From: Ancylothrix sp036704045
GTDB lineage: Bacteria; Cyanobacteriota; Cyanobacteriia; Cyanobacteriales; Oscillatoriaceae
DNA length: 64,000 nucleotides
Reading direction: 5' to 3'
Assembly: GCA_036704045.1 (NCBI GenBank)
Contig: DATNQM010000037.1
Span: forward strand, 248,001-312,000
Positions 25,633 through 35,188 of this stretch are shown one piece after another. Below the pieces are notes generated by a model. It did not search any database. It saw only the letters and a list, made by a program, of their open reading frames with translations, and was not told the origin of the DNA. Every line of letters begins with the position of its first letter. Positions within the stretch are counted from its first letter, which is position 1. A program made the translations under genes and the position numbers.

Positions 25633-26841
25633 ATGAAAAAACCTTATCTCGGCATTGTGATGGAAAGTCCAATTCAATATCACGCCCCGCTGTTTCAATC
25701 TTTAGCAAAAGATGGCCGGTTTAAATTAAAGGTCATGTATATGTCTGAGCGTGGCGTAAAAGCATTTCATAATAAAAAATTGCAAGTGACGCTAAAGTGG
25801 GATATCCCGGTTTTAGACGGCTATGAGTCTGTTTTCTTAACAAATAATTCTCCTATTGCTGATGATGGAGAAAGTTTTTGGACACTGTTAAATCTCGATA
25901 TCATTAATACCATTGCCAAAGAAAAGTTTGATGCAGTTTGGGTGCATGGGTATGCTTATGCAACTTCTTGGTTAGCTTTTTTAGCTTGCCAAATAACAGG
26001 AACTCCTTTGTTTTTACGGGGAGAAAGTGAAGATTTTTTTCCACGATTACCTTGGAAGCAAAAATTGCGTAAACAAGTGTTGTCTGGGTTATTAAAAAAT
26101 ATGGCTGGCGCTTTCTATATTGGCTCTTACAACCGAGAATTTTATTTAAACCATCAAATACCGGCAGAACGTTTATTTTATGTACCTTATTCAGTAGATA
26201 ATGACTGGTTTAATACGCAAACAGAAGAACGTTTAAAATTTAGAGCAGAAACTCGAAACAAACTCGGTTTAGATGATGACACTGTTGTTTTTGTGATGGC
26301 TTCAAAACACCGGCCCGACCGCTATCCCCTTGATGTCATTCAAGCATTTTGTAGCATTCCAAGCTCATTAAATGCCGCTTTATTGGTACTTGGTGATGGC
26401 GTTTTACGAGCCGAATTAGAAGCGTATGCAAAGGCTCATGGAGAAGGCCGACGCATTTATTTTTTAGGCTTAATTGCTCAGTCAATGTATCCAGCTTATT
26501 TAGGAGTAGGAGATGTCTTGATTCATCCATCTTCCGAAACCTGGGGATGTGCAATTAATGAAGCAATTGCTGCTAGTTTAGCAGTAATTTCATCAGATCA
26601 AGTCCTCGGTTGGCGAGACATGGTAAACCCACAAAAAAACGGTTTAATTTATCCATTTCATAATATTGAGGCTCTCAGGGATTGCATTATTTCCTTGGCA
26701 AACCAACCGCAACAAGTCAAAGAAATGCGTCTTGCTTCTCGTCAAATCAGTGAACAAATGGATTTTAAAACTTGCGCTGATGGGGTGGCATCTGCTTTAG
26801 AAAAAGTGTTAGAAAATCGCCCAAAATCAAATTCACTGTAA
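25633..26841 (+). CDS. GT4-family glycosyltransferase
   Basis: 402-residue GT-B enzyme. It opens with MKKPYLGIVMESPIQYHAPL, whose QYHAPLFQ pattern is found in transferases of this family that act late on surface glycans. Mid-protein blocks are LFYVPYSVDNDWF and VVFVMASKHRPDRYPLDVI. The nucleotide-sugar motif SETWGCAINEAIAASLAVIS supplies the E-x7-E pair. A conserved LRGESED segment lies around residue 131. It is cytoplasmic and operon-internal, 34 bases after the fused enzyme and 19 before the next methyltransferase. Donor and linkage are unknown. Confidence 0.87.
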   Translation: MKKPYLGIVMESPIQYHAPLFQSLAKDGRFKLKVMYMSERGVKAFHNKKLQVTLKWDIPVLDGYESVFLTNNSPIADDGESFWTLLNLDIINTIAKEKFDAVWVHGYAYATSWLAFLACQITGTPLFLRGESEDFFPRLPWKQKLRKQVLSGLLKNMAGAFYIGSYNREFYLNHQIPAERLFYVPYSVDNDWFNTQTEERLKFRAETRNKLGLDDDTVVFVMASKHRPDRYPLDVIQAFCSIPSSLNAALLVLGDGVLRAELEAYAKAHGEGRRIYFLGLIAQSMYPAYLGVGDVLIHPSSETWGCAINEAIAASLAVISSDQVLGWRDMVNPQKNGLIYPFHNIEALRDCIISLANQPQQVKEMRLASRQISEQMDFKTCADGVASALEKVLENRPKSNSL

Positions 26842-26860
26842 TTGCTACTATCAAACTGCC

Positions 26861-27577
26861 ATGAACAACCTCCAAACAAAAACTACCAACTCAGCGGAAA
26901 CACCTTCTACAACCTCACAAAATCAGCTTGGATCTTTCCAGAAAATTTTAGCCAAACTACCGGAACCGGCTCACACCCTTTCCCTCCTTGATGTTGGTTG
27001 TGGTTCTGGAAAATACCTGCCCTTTTTTGCACAAAATTCAGTCGGTTTAGAATTAAATGATGCAGAATTAGAACACTGTCGCTCTAAAAATTTAACAGTC
27101 TATAAATGGTCATTTAATGACCTTTTTCCTCCCCAATTAGCAGGTCAGCAGTTTGATGCTGTGCTCCTTAGTCATTTTTTAGAACACACCTTTGCACCGC
27201 ACTTAATTTTGATAGAAGCGCGTAAATATCTCAAACCAGAAGGATTGCTAATTGTTCATTGTCCAATGGTAAATCCTCTCACAGATATTTCTTACAAACT
27301 TGCCCAATATTACGGATGGCAGAGAGGATTTCACGGAGCTCTTTTTGGCGATCATGTCAACTTTTTTACCCCGCAAACCTTGCGTTACACTTGTGAAATG
27401 GCTGGGTTTAAAATCGGCTATCTCGGCACACCTTATTTTCCCAACTTTTTCTCAAAATTAATTTTGTCTTACTGGCCTTCTGCGTGGTTAATTGCCAATA
27501 AGTTAAGCAACTATCAATACAATCACGAATCCTGTAAGTTATTAGACGAACAAGGCAATATTAGTTGGAAAATTTGA
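26861..27577 (+). CDS. SAM-dependent methyltransferase
   Basis: 238-residue class I methyltransferase. Motif I is LLDVGCGSGKYLPFF (about 43-57), followed by VGLELNDAELEHCRSK as motif II. DAVLLSHFLEHTFAP is the motif IV/post-IV stretch and YLKPEGLLIVHCPM motif VI. The FHGALFGDHVNFFTPQTL segment, with a conserved His pair, is typical of methyltransferases working on lipid-linked or nucleotide sugars. The start is ATG at 26861. It is separated from the next transferase by 9 bases, consistent with translational coupling. The acceptor is inferred from the locus, not seen. Confidence 0.85.
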   Translation: MNNLQTKTTNSAETPSTTSQNQLGSFQKILAKLPEPAHTLSLLDVGCGSGKYLPFFAQNSVGLELNDAELEHCRSKNLTVYKWSFNDLFPPQLAGQQFDAVLLSHFLEHTFAPHLILIEARKYLKPEGLLIVHCPMVNPLTDISYKLAQYYGWQRGFHGALFGDHVNFFTPQTLRYTCEMAGFKIGYLGTPYFPNFFSKLILSYWPSAWLIANKLSNYQYNHESCKLLDEQGNISWKI

Positions 27578-27586
27578 GGTTTTATT

Positions 27587-28786
27587 TTGGCTGGAATTAC
27601 TATTGCTTATAGCGGCGTTCATCAAATGTACCAAATTGCTTTAGCGGCTCAAGAATTAGGCGCATTAGATTATTTTTTTTGCTCCCTAATAGATGCCCCT
27701 GGAAAGTGGGGAAATCTTTTTGCCAAAGTATTTGGAAGTGACCGTTTAATCAACCGGCATCGGCCAGAACTCGACCCCCGCTTAGTGCGAGAATATCCCT
27801 GGCCGTTAACCTATCAATTTGTACAACAACAGCGAAAAAAAACCCTCAGTGCAGCAGATTGGGAAAAAACAAATAATGCTTTTGATTGTTGGGCAGCAAG
27901 ACAATTACAAAAAACTGAAAGCCGCTTATTTATTGGCGGAGAAAACTGTGCCATAGCCAGCCTTAAAACTGCTCGACAAAAAGGCATGAAAACACTTTTA
28001 GATTGCCATCAAGTTCATCCAAATTTCCTAGAAAAAATCTTAGCTGAAGCAGCAGAAGATTTGAAATTACCCGCCCCAGAACCCTTTGATACGCCAACCT
28101 GGCGAGAACAAAAATTACAAGAGTACAGTCTTGCAGATAGTATTCTTGTCATTTCAGAAGCACAAAAACAAAGTTTTTTAGCAAATAATTTTTCTGAGAA
28201 TCAACTGTTTAATATTACGCTTTGGGCAGATACAAATTTGTTTTACCCATCCCCAGTGCAGGTTACCAAAAATAAAAATAAACTGCAAGTTTTGTTTGTG
28301 GGGGCGTTATCGTTACGAAAAGCAGTTCCTTACTTACTGCAAGCAATTGAGTTATGTGGAGACGACATAGAGCTTACTTTAATCGGTACAAAAACTTCCG
28401 AAATAAATTCTTATCTTGCTAAACATAAAGGTAATTTTAGATATATTTCTACGATGACTAAAGCAAAATTGCGCGAATATTATTGGCAGTCTGATGTGTT
28501 AGTCTTGCCCTCGCTAGTAGATACTTTTGGCTGGGTGGCAATGGAGGCAATGGCTTGTGGTCTGCCGGTGATTGTTAGCGATAATTGTGGGGTGCCGGTT
28601 CCTGATGAAACTTGGCGAGTTCCCGTGATGAATTCTCAAGCAATTGCCGAAAAACTCCTGATGTTAAAAAATCACCGGGAATACTGTACCAGCCTCGGTG
28701 AAATAGCAGCGAATTTCGCTCGCCAATTTACTGCGGAACGCTACCGACAGCAACTACAAATACTCATGCAGCAAATGTTAAATTAA
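27587..28786 (+). CDS. GT4-family glycosyltransferase (TTG start)
   Basis: 399-residue GT-B enzyme. The start is TTG at 27587, supported by GAGGT six bases upstream and by the N-terminal strand AGITIAYSGVHQMYQIALA, which would be lost from the next ATG. C-terminal features are LQVLFVGALSLRKAVPYLLQ, VLVLPSLVDTFGWVAMEAMA (E-x7-E begins here) and CGLPVIVSDNCG. It resembles transferases from sulfated or methylated glycan loci in having an ESRLFIGGENCAI stretch, but the donor sugar is unknown. The preceding methyltransferase ends 9 bases before, so the two are probably translationally coupled. Confidence 0.85.
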   Translation: MAGITIAYSGVHQMYQIALAAQELGALDYFFCSLIDAPGKWGNLFAKVFGSDRLINRHRPELDPRLVREYPWPLTYQFVQQQRKKTLSAADWEKTNNAFDCWAARQLQKTESRLFIGGENCAIASLKTARQKGMKTLLDCHQVHPNFLEKILAEAAEDLKLPAPEPFDTPTWREQKLQEYSLADSILVISEAQKQSFLANNFSENQLFNITLWADTNLFYPSPVQVTKNKNKLQVLFVGALSLRKAVPYLLQAIELCGDDIELTLIGTKTSEINSYLAKHKGNFRYISTMTKAKLREYYWQSDVLVLPSLVDTFGWVAMEAMACGLPVIVSDNCGVPVPDETWRVPVMNSQAIAEKLLMLKNHREYCTSLGEIAANFARQFTAERYRQQLQILMQQMLN

Positions 28787-28829
28787 CCCAAAACGTTTAA
28801 AGCCAAAAAAACTTTTTTTAGGGGGTTTA

Positions 28830-29918
28830 ATGACTATTATCCAAATCGTACCCCAACTCCCTCCTGCAATTGATGGCCTAGGAGATTATGCCTTGAATTT
28901 GGGCTTGCAACTTCAGGAAGATTTTGGTCTGCAAACGATTTTTGTTGTAGGAAATTCGGAAACAAAATCCGAAAGTATTGAGGGATTTTCTGTCAAGCCG
29001 CTGAGCATTCATTCCGCGAAAGCACTCACCTCTTTGCTGGCTGAACTAAAGCCAAAATCTAGCATAGTTCTCTTGCATTATGTTAATTATGGCTATGAGA
29101 AAAGAGGCTGTCCATTTTGGTTGATAAGGGGTTTAAAACGCTGGTTAGCTGCTAATAAAAATTGTCAATTAGTAACAATGTTCCATGAAGTTTATGCGAG
29201 TTCTTCTTTACCTTGGACGAGTTCTTTTTGGACATCGCCGGTGCAAAAGCACTTAGCATTACAGCTATCTGAATTAAGTGAGTATTGTCTGACAAGTAAG
29301 CAACTTTACGCCCAGTTTCTTCAGGAATTAAATCCATCTTTAGGCAAACAAATTCCTGCTATTCCTGTTTTTTCTAATATTGGAGAACCGCAAAAAGTTC
29401 CTCCTTTAATAGAAAGAACTCGTCGGTTAGTAGTTTTTGGAGGAAGTGGAACTCGGTTGAGAGTTTATCAAAAATCTCTTTGTTTTTTGACTGAAATTTG
29501 CCAGCAGTTAGACATCAAAGAAATTGTTGATATCGGGCCGGCTACAGGTTTAAATCTTTCTGATGTCCAGGGTGTGCCAGTGGTTGTAATGGGAAAACAA
29601 CCGGCATCTAAAATTAGTGAGATTTTTCTTGATTCAATAGTTGGTTTCTTTTACTATCCCTTGGATTTTTTAGCGCGTTCTACCATTTTTGCTGCCTATT
29701 GCAGTCACGGATTAATACCTGTTGGGAGTTCTTATTATGCTTGGGGAAAAGAAAACGATGGACTGATTGTCGGCCAGCATTATTGGCTGGCAGACGGCCA
29801 AAAAACTATCTTAAATTTGCCGGTGGGACAGTCAATTGCTAACACGGCTTTTGATTGGTATCAAAGCCATCGCTTATCAGAACAATCTAAACTTTTTGCT
29901 CAATATTTACTTTCTTAA
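28830..29918 (+). CDS. Probable glycosyltransferase (divergent GT-B)
   Basis: 362 residues with a GT-B-like N-terminus, MTIIQIVPQLPPAIDGLGDY, in which PPAIDGLGDYALNL resembles the G.G.Y.L loop of GT4 enzymes. The C-terminal nucleotide-sugar motif is not canonical: the usual E-x7-E block is replaced by a stretch around FYYPLDFLARSTIFAAYCSH. It may be a degenerate or specialised transferase, or a partner subunit for a neighbour. The start is ATG at 28830 with AGGGGGT eight bases upstream. Its stop codon overlaps the ribosome site of the next gene. The assignment is weaker than for the other transferases. Confidence 0.65.
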   Translation: MTIIQIVPQLPPAIDGLGDYALNLGLQLQEDFGLQTIFVVGNSETKSESIEGFSVKPLSIHSAKALTSLLAELKPKSSIVLLHYVNYGYEKRGCPFWLIRGLKRWLAANKNCQLVTMFHEVYASSSLPWTSSFWTSPVQKHLALQLSELSEYCLTSKQLYAQFLQELNPSLGKQIPAIPVFSNIGEPQKVPPLIERTRRLVVFGGSGTRLRVYQKSLCFLTEICQQLDIKEIVDIGPATGLNLSDVQGVPVVVMGKQPASKISEIFLDSIVGFFYYPLDFLARSTIFAAYCSHGLIPVGSSYYAWGKENDGLIVGQHYWLADGQKTILNLPVGQSIANTAFDWYQSHRLSEQSKLFAQYLLS

Positions 29919-29928
29919 GGAGGCAACT

Positions 29929-30618
29929 TTGACTCTCAATTCCGTTCTCAAAGCCCAAAGAAAGCTCTCAGCAATTTCTAGTGGCGGTACAAGTAAAACA
30001 GAGGTTTACAACAAATTTGAACAGGTTCTATTAGAGCTAGATGCAAAAGGGGACTTACTCGATTTTGGATCAGGCACCGGCAATTTAGTTAAGCAATTTC
30101 AAAAATTAAATCGTTTTAACTCTCTTACCGCGATTGATATCATCGAAAAACCTGTAGAAATTGATAATTTTATCCAGTGGATTAGTTGGGATTTAAACGA
30201 AACAACAAACTTGCCTAATCAAGCCTTTGATATTATTATTTCATCGGAAGTTATCGAACATTTAGAGAATCCCAGAGCCGTTGTTCGCGAGTGGTTTAGG
30301 TTGCTTCGTTCGGGAGGAACTTTAGTCTTCAGTACCCCTAATAATGAAAGTTTGCGTTCATTATTAGCTTTGTTAGTACAAGGTCATTTTGTATCTTTTG
30401 GAGATAACTGCTATCCCGCTCATATTACAGCGCTTTTGCGAAAAGACATCGAACGAATATTAAAAGAGGCCGGTTTTCATCCACCAAAATTTATATTTAC
30501 TGATGTCGGGGGAATTCCCAAATTTCCTGAGATATCTTGGCAAACAATTTCAGGTGGACTCTTGAAAGGTCTACGTTTTAGCGACAACATCATAGCAATT
30601 GCTTCCAAACCTAATTAA
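29929..30618 (+). CDS. SAM-dependent methyltransferase (TTG start)
   Basis: The open frame extends back to 29836 inside the previous gene, but a perfect AAGGAGG (29917-29923) lies five bases before TTG 29929, giving a 229-residue enzyme starting LTLNSVLKAQRKLS. This is a clear case of a non-ATG start coupled to the preceding stop. Motif I is LLDFGSGTGNLVKQF, motif IV is FDIIISSEVIEHLENPRAVV and motif VI LRSGGTLVFSTPNNES. HIT-type region CYPAHITALLRKDIERILKE follows, as in Ubie/Coq3-like sugar methyltransferases. The likely role is O-methylation of a polysaccharide residue. Confidence 0.86.
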   Translation: MTLNSVLKAQRKLSAISSGGTSKTEVYNKFEQVLLELDAKGDLLDFGSGTGNLVKQFQKLNRFNSLTAIDIIEKPVEIDNFIQWISWDLNETTNLPNQAFDIIISSEVIEHLENPRAVVREWFRLLRSGGTLVFSTPNNESLRSLLALLVQGHFVSFGDNCYPAHITALLRKDIERILKEAGFHPPKFIFTDVGGIPKFPEISWQTISGGLLKGLRFSDNIIAIASKPN

Positions 30619-30627
30619 CTAAAATAT

Positions 30628-31635
30628 ATGAAAATATTAATATATTCCCCAGCATTTTATCCTAGTATTGGAGGGCTAGAAACCGTTATTTCTAACTTAG
30701 CCCATGAATTTTTAACGCATAACTGTCAAGTCAAAGTTGTGTCTCAAACCCCAGCTATAGATCAAAAAAATTTCCCTTTTGAAGTCATCCGTCGGCCAAA
30801 CGCTACGCAACTTTTAAAATTAACTCGCTGGTGCGATCTCTACTTTCAAGCTTGTGTTAGTTTAAAAGGACTTTGGCCTATGCTACTGTTGCGAAAGCCG
30901 TTAGTTGTTACTCATCAAACTTGGTATTTTGATCCGAAAGGCCGGTGGATATGGCAAGCTTGTCTAAAGAATTTTATAAGCCGATTTGCTACTAATATTT
31001 CTCCCAGTCACGCCATCGCAAAACAATTGCCATCTCCCGTCACAGTTATTCCAAATTCCTATCAAGATGACATCTTTTATTTGCGACCAGAAATTTCTCG
31101 AAATAAAGAATTAGTTTTTCTTGGCCGGCTCGTTTCTGATAAAGGAGCAGATTTACTTTTAGATGCCTTAGCCTCTCTAAAAAAACAAGGATTACAGCCC
31201 ACATTAACAATTATTGGCCAAGGAACAGAAGAAACGAAATTACGTCAGCAAGTAGAAGATTTAAACCTTATTTCTCAAGTCAATTTCGTAGGAGTAAAAC
31301 AAGGTCAAACGTTAGCTGAATTACTCAATGCTCACCAAATTTTAGTAGTACCGTCACGCTGGCAAGAACCTTTTGGAATTGTTGCCTTAGAAGGCATTGC
31401 CTGTGGTTGTGTAGTTGTTGGTTCAGAGCAAGGTGGATTAAAGGATGCTATCGGCCCTTGCGGTGTCACTTTTCCCAATGGAGATGTAGAAGCTCTCAGC
31501 CAAAAAATAGCAGATTTACTAAACAATCCTAATCAACTTTTGGCCTATAAAGCTCATGCAAAAATTCATCTGCTAAAGCATACAAAAGGCGAAGTAACTA
31601 AAGCTTATATAAAAGTTTTTCAAGAAGTTATTTAA
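30628..31635 (+). CDS. GT4-family glycosyltransferase
   Basis: 335-residue GT-B enzyme beginning MKILIYSPAFYPSIGGLETV, the most canonical GT4 N-terminus in the locus (PSIGGLE loop). C-terminal blocks are ELVFLGRLVSDKGADLLLDA, LTIIGQGTEETKLRQ and QEPFGIVALEGIACGCVVVG carrying E-x7-E. It is shorter than its neighbours but complete. The start is ATG at 30628, nine bases after the methyltransferase. It is likely to add mannose, glucose or galactose from a nucleotide sugar, but specificity cannot be read. Confidence 0.9.
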   Translation: MKILIYSPAFYPSIGGLETVISNLAHEFLTHNCQVKVVSQTPAIDQKNFPFEVIRRPNATQLLKLTRWCDLYFQACVSLKGLWPMLLLRKPLVVTHQTWYFDPKGRWIWQACLKNFISRFATNISPSHAIAKQLPSPVTVIPNSYQDDIFYLRPEISRNKELVFLGRLVSDKGADLLLDALASLKKQGLQPTLTIIGQGTEETKLRQQVEDLNLISQVNFVGVKQGQTLAELLNAHQILVVPSRWQEPFGIVALEGIACGCVVVGSEQGGLKDAIGPCGVTFPNGDVEALSQKIADLLNNPNQLLAYKAHAKIHLLKHTKGEVTKAYIKVFQEVI

Positions 31636-31666
31636 ACAAATGTAAAAATATAATAGGTAATTTTTT

Positions 31667-32608
31667 ATGCAGAAACCTCTATTAAAAGTTTTATATATAG
31701 CGGGGTTTGGGCGGAGTGGAAGTACAATTTTAGGTAATATTTTAAATGAAATTGATGGTTTTTTTCATGTGGGTGAACTTTGCTATTTAGTGCAAAAAGG
31801 TTTAATTGATAATAAAATGTGTGGCTGTGGAGTTGCCTTTCAAGAATGCACAACTTGGAACTATATTTTAGACAAAGCTTTTGGAGGTGTAGACCAAATG
31901 AACTCCCAAGAAATTCTAAAATTTTACGAAAAAGCCCCAAAAAACAGAGAAATAATTTGTAAATTATTGCTCAATCAAGAAATCTCACTGGATAATCAAA
32001 ACAAAGACTATTTAAGGTTTTTGAAAAAGCTTTATTTTGCCCTTCACTCTGTAAGGGGAAGTAAAGTTATAGTCGATTCTTCTAAGCTTCCTTGGTATGG
32101 TTACTTGTTGGGAAAAATCCCTAATATTGAACTCTATATTTTACACTTAATTCGAGATTCCCGTTCTACCGGCTACTCTTGGAGACGAAAAAAAGTACGA
32201 ATAGATACAAAAGAAAACAAAAACGAATTGATGGAAAGAACCGAAATTATTACCTCTTCTTGCCAGTGGAATTCAGCCAATCTAGCAATAGAACTCATCG
32301 CCAAATCTTTAAAAAAACCTTATTTACAAATTAAATATGAAGATTTTATTGAAAGTCCTCAAGAAGTAACCGAAACGGTCTTAAATTTTATCCAAGAAAA
32401 AAATAATGAGGATTCTTTAAATTTTGATAACGGACAAGTTAATTTAGGAGCAAACCATACTATTTGGGGAAACCCGAATCGCATTCAAACCGGCCCTATA
32501 AAACTATCTTTAGACAATGAGTGGCAAACTAATATGAAACTCTCGGACAAAATACTCGCTACAATTCTAACTTTGCCTTGGCTTATCAAGCATGGTTATA
32601 TTATTTAA
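31667..32608 (+). CDS. Sulfotransferase
   Basis: 313-residue PAPS-dependent sulfotransferase. The 5'-phosphosulfate-binding loop is GFGRSGSTILGNIL (13-26), a variant of the P-loop typical of carbohydrate sulfotransferases. The 3'-phosphate-binding region is IVDSSKLPWYGYLL and LHLIRDSRSTGYSWRR (the Arg-Asp-x-Arg-x3 block with Ser). A second family hallmark, a CGCGVAFQECTTW cysteine-rich loop near 50, is unusual and may bind metal or form disulfides. The start is ATG at 31667. It is cytoplasmic or membrane-peripheral. Its place between a glycosyltransferase and the polymerase suggests sulfation of the repeat unit, giving a sulfated exopolysaccharide as known in several cyanobacteria. Confidence 0.88.
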   Translation: MQKPLLKVLYIAGFGRSGSTILGNILNEIDGFFHVGELCYLVQKGLIDNKMCGCGVAFQECTTWNYILDKAFGGVDQMNSQEILKFYEKAPKNREIICKLLLNQEISLDNQNKDYLRFLKKLYFALHSVRGSKVIVDSSKLPWYGYLLGKIPNIELYILHLIRDSRSTGYSWRRKKVRIDTKENKNELMERTEIITSSCQWNSANLAIELIAKSLKKPYLQIKYEDFIESPQEVTETVLNFIQEKNNEDSLNFDNGQVNLGANHTIWGNPNRIQTGPIKLSLDNEWQTNMKLSDKILATILTLPWLIKHGYII

Positions 32609-32628
32609 TTTAGTTTTTTTTATTAGAT

Positions 32629-34035
32629 ATGAATATATTAGCCCTTCTAATCTGTGCAGGAATTATTATTTACTTATCCTCTCTAAATTGGCGTTTTTCT
32701 GTCAAGATAGTCCTCGTTTTATTAATATTTGAAGGAGTTTTGCGTAAATGGGTATTACCGCAAGCAAGTGACGCTATTTATTTACTAAAAGATGTCATTC
32801 TCATCGGTGCCTATCTCAGCTATTTTCTCTCTAAGCGGCCACCTTTTAAACTTAAAAACAACTACACAGAAACCCTAAACTTACTTCTCTTTCTTTCAGC
32901 AATTTGGTGTTTAGTCCAATCTTTTAACCCAGACTTAGGTTCATTTATGGTCGGCCTTTTTGGACTAAGCCGCTATCTTTTATATATTCCTTTGATGTGG
33001 TTAGTGCCAAATTTATTTGACTCAGAAGAAGAACTTTATAAATTTTTACGACTCTATCTTCTGCTAGTTATTCCTGTTTGTTTGCTGGGAATCGCTCAAT
33101 TTTACAGCCCACCTTCCAGCCCCCTTAATGTCTACGCCGGCGGTGCCGAAGCAACTGCTAATAATAACTTTGGGGGGCTAGATAACGTCACCAGAACACG
33201 AATAACTGGCACTTTTTCTTACACCAATATTTACACAGCGTATCTCTTTGTTTCTTTTACCTACTTGCTCTCTTTCCTCTTTTTTGAAACATCACCAATC
33301 TGGAAAATAACTGCCCTTGTTGAATGCTTTTTAATAGCCGTCAACTTTTTTATGACCGGCTCTCGCGGAATCTTTATATTTTCGGGGTTATTTTTATTGG
33401 GCTACCTATCTCTTCAATCCCTCTCTTATCCCGGCGCTTTTATGCGTTTTTTCAAAAAACTTACCATCCCCTTAATCATCATTTTTATTGCCGCTCCCAT
33501 TTGGTTTAAACCAGCCATAGACGCTTTAAACCAGCGCGTAGATAACACTAATGATGCCCAAGAAAGAATTTTTCTTGCTTTCACGATTCCTTCCGAATTA
33601 TTAAAAGGAAAAAGCTTCATCGACAGCTATGGAACCGGCGCAACACACACAGGAGGCCAAGCAATTAGACGGCTTTTAAATTTACCTCAAGGCATCGCAC
33701 CCCCACCCGCCGAATCAGAATTACATCGAGTTGCAATCGAACTAGGATACTTTGGCTTTACCCTATGGTACGCAATGCGTTTAACCATCCTTCTTGCCCT
33801 TTGGAATGTATTTAAAAAATTAAAAAGATCATTTTTACAAGACATGGCACTCACCGCCTTTTTATATCATTTAATTCTCCTGCCGGCTCAAGTCGTTGTC
33901 CACCCTATTTCTGTTGTTTATTACTGGTTTTTTAGTAGTTTTATTTTCCTACTACCTCGCTTAGAAAGCCTAGCAAACTTTCATAACTACCACCTCCAAA
34001 AATCTGATTTATCCTCAGAATCAACCCATGCCTAA
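32629..34035 (+). CDS. Wzy-like O-antigen/exopolysaccharide polymerase
   Basis: 468-residue integral membrane protein with about 11-12 helices and a larger periplasmic loop with several conserved Arg and Glu residues (around 280-370, including TGATHTGGQAIRRLL and ESELHRVAIELGYFG). This matches the O-antigen ligase/polymerase (Wzy_C) architecture, where the last large loop contains the catalytic residues. It would join flipped repeat units in the periplasm. TGSRGIFIFSGLFLLGYLS is a typical Wzy helix. The start is ATG at 32629. The next gene begins inside its last codons (8-base overlap). Together with the Wzx-like and Wzc-like proteins it completes the core of a Wzy-dependent pathway. Confidence 0.85.
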   Translation: MNILALLICAGIIIYLSSLNWRFSVKIVLVLLIFEGVLRKWVLPQASDAIYLLKDVILIGAYLSYFLSKRPPFKLKNNYTETLNLLLFLSAIWCLVQSFNPDLGSFMVGLFGLSRYLLYIPLMWLVPNLFDSEEELYKFLRLYLLLVIPVCLLGIAQFYSPPSSPLNVYAGGAEATANNNFGGLDNVTRTRITGTFSYTNIYTAYLFVSFTYLLSFLFFETSPIWKITALVECFLIAVNFFMTGSRGIFIFSGLFLLGYLSLQSLSYPGAFMRFFKKLTIPLIIIFIAAPIWFKPAIDALNQRVDNTNDAQERIFLAFTIPSELLKGKSFIDSYGTGATHTGGQAIRRLLNLPQGIAPPPAESELHRVAIELGYFGFTLWYAMRLTILLALWNVFKKLKRSFLQDMALTAFLYHLILLPAQVVVHPISVVYYWFFSSFIFLLPRLESLANFHNYHLQKSDLSSESTHA

Positions 34036-35188
34036 AAACCAAAATTCAACCACCCTACATTTCTGGGTTCCCAACCTTTTTGAATTCAAAGGCGGCATCC
34101 AAGTTTATTTACAAAACGTCCTAGAAGCCTTAAACCACGAATTACCAAATACTCCCCTAACGATCTATAACAAACTCGATAAAACCATCCCTAACCACCT
34201 ATTAAACAGCAACACTTCTTACATTTTTTGTGGCAAAAAACCCTCAAGCTTAAGAACTTTACACTATAGCCTAAATTTAGCCATTGGAGCTATTAAAAAA
34301 CATCCCGGCTTAATTTTATGCGGACATTTAAACTTTGCACCAGTTGCCTATTCCATTCACAGGCTCACCGGCATTCCCTACTGGATATTTGTCTATGGAA
34401 CAGACGCTTGGAACATCAAAGATCCCATCAAAAAAAACGCCCTCCACAGCGCCCAAAAAATCATCTCAATTAGTGCTTATACCCGTGACCGGCTCATAGC
34501 CGAACAAAACCTAAATCCAAACCGCATATTTTTATTACCAGTCACCTTTGATGCCAGCCGATTTCAAATTGCTCAAAAACCCAAAAATTTACTGCAAAAA
34601 CACAATTTAAACCCCGAACAACCCATCATCTTAACCGTCACTAGGCTATCGAGCAGCGATGGTTATAAAGGCTACGACAAAATCATCCAAGCCTTACCAA
34701 AAATACAGCAAACTCTCCCCAATGTTCACTATCTTATTGCCGGTCAAGGAGACGACCGGCCCCGCATTGAAGAATTAATTAAAAACTTAAATCTACAAAA
34801 TTACGTCACCTTAACCGGCTTTATTTCCGATGAAGAACTTCCTAGTTATTACAACTTATGTGATGTCTTCGCTATGCCCAGTAAAGGCGAAGGATTTGGA
34901 ATAGTTTATCTCGAAGCCTTAGCCAGCGGAAAACCCACCCTCGGAGGTAACCAAGACGGTGCCATTGATGCCCTTTGTAACGGCGAACTCGGAGCCTTAA
35001 TCGACCCCGATAACATCAACGAAATCACCCAAACTTTAACCCAAATCTTACAAGGAAAATACCCCCATCCACTCATCTATCAACCAGAAAAACTCCGTCA
35101 ACGTACCCTCGAAATTTTTGGCTTTCAGCGCTTCCAAAACACCGTCTCACAACTCCTATCAAACTCACCTTTGGAGGTAAAAAAATGA
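34028..35188 (+). CDS. GT4-family glycosyltransferase
   Basis: 386-residue GT-B enzyme. It starts within the end of wzy (ATG 34028, 8-base overlap) and its stop overlaps the next start as ATGA. N-terminal FWVPNLFEFKGGIQVYLQNV carries the GGIQ acceptor loop. C-terminal blocks are ILTVTRLSSSDGYKGYDKII with the donor-binding Arg and Lys, YLIAGQGDDRPRIEELI and GEGFGIVYLEALASGKPTLG with E-x7-E. Its overlap with the polymerase indicates co-translation. Donor unknown. Confidence 0.9.
   Translation: MPKNQNSTTLHFWVPNLFEFKGGIQVYLQNVLEALNHELPNTPLTIYNKLDKTIPNHLLNSNTSYIFCGKKPSSLRTLHYSLNLAIGAIKKHPGLILCGHLNFAPVAYSIHRLTGIPYWIFVYGTDAWNIKDPIKKNALHSAQKIISISAYTRDRLIAEQNLNPNRIFLLPVTFDASRFQIAQKPKNLLQKHNLNPEQPIILTVTRLSSSDGYKGYDKIIQALPKIQQTLPNVHYLIAGQGDDRPRIEELIKNLNLQNYVTLTGFISDEELPSYYNLCDVFAMPSKGEGFGIVYLEALASGKPTLGGNQDGAIDALCNGELGALIDPDNINEITQTLTQILQGKYPHPLIYQPEKLRQRTLEIFGFQRFQNTVSQLLSNSPLEVKK

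Noticed and set aside
29836..29928. N-terminal extension of the methyltransferase frame into the previous gene
   Set aside because: The strong AAGGAGG before TTG 29929 and the methyltransferase family length argue for the shorter form.
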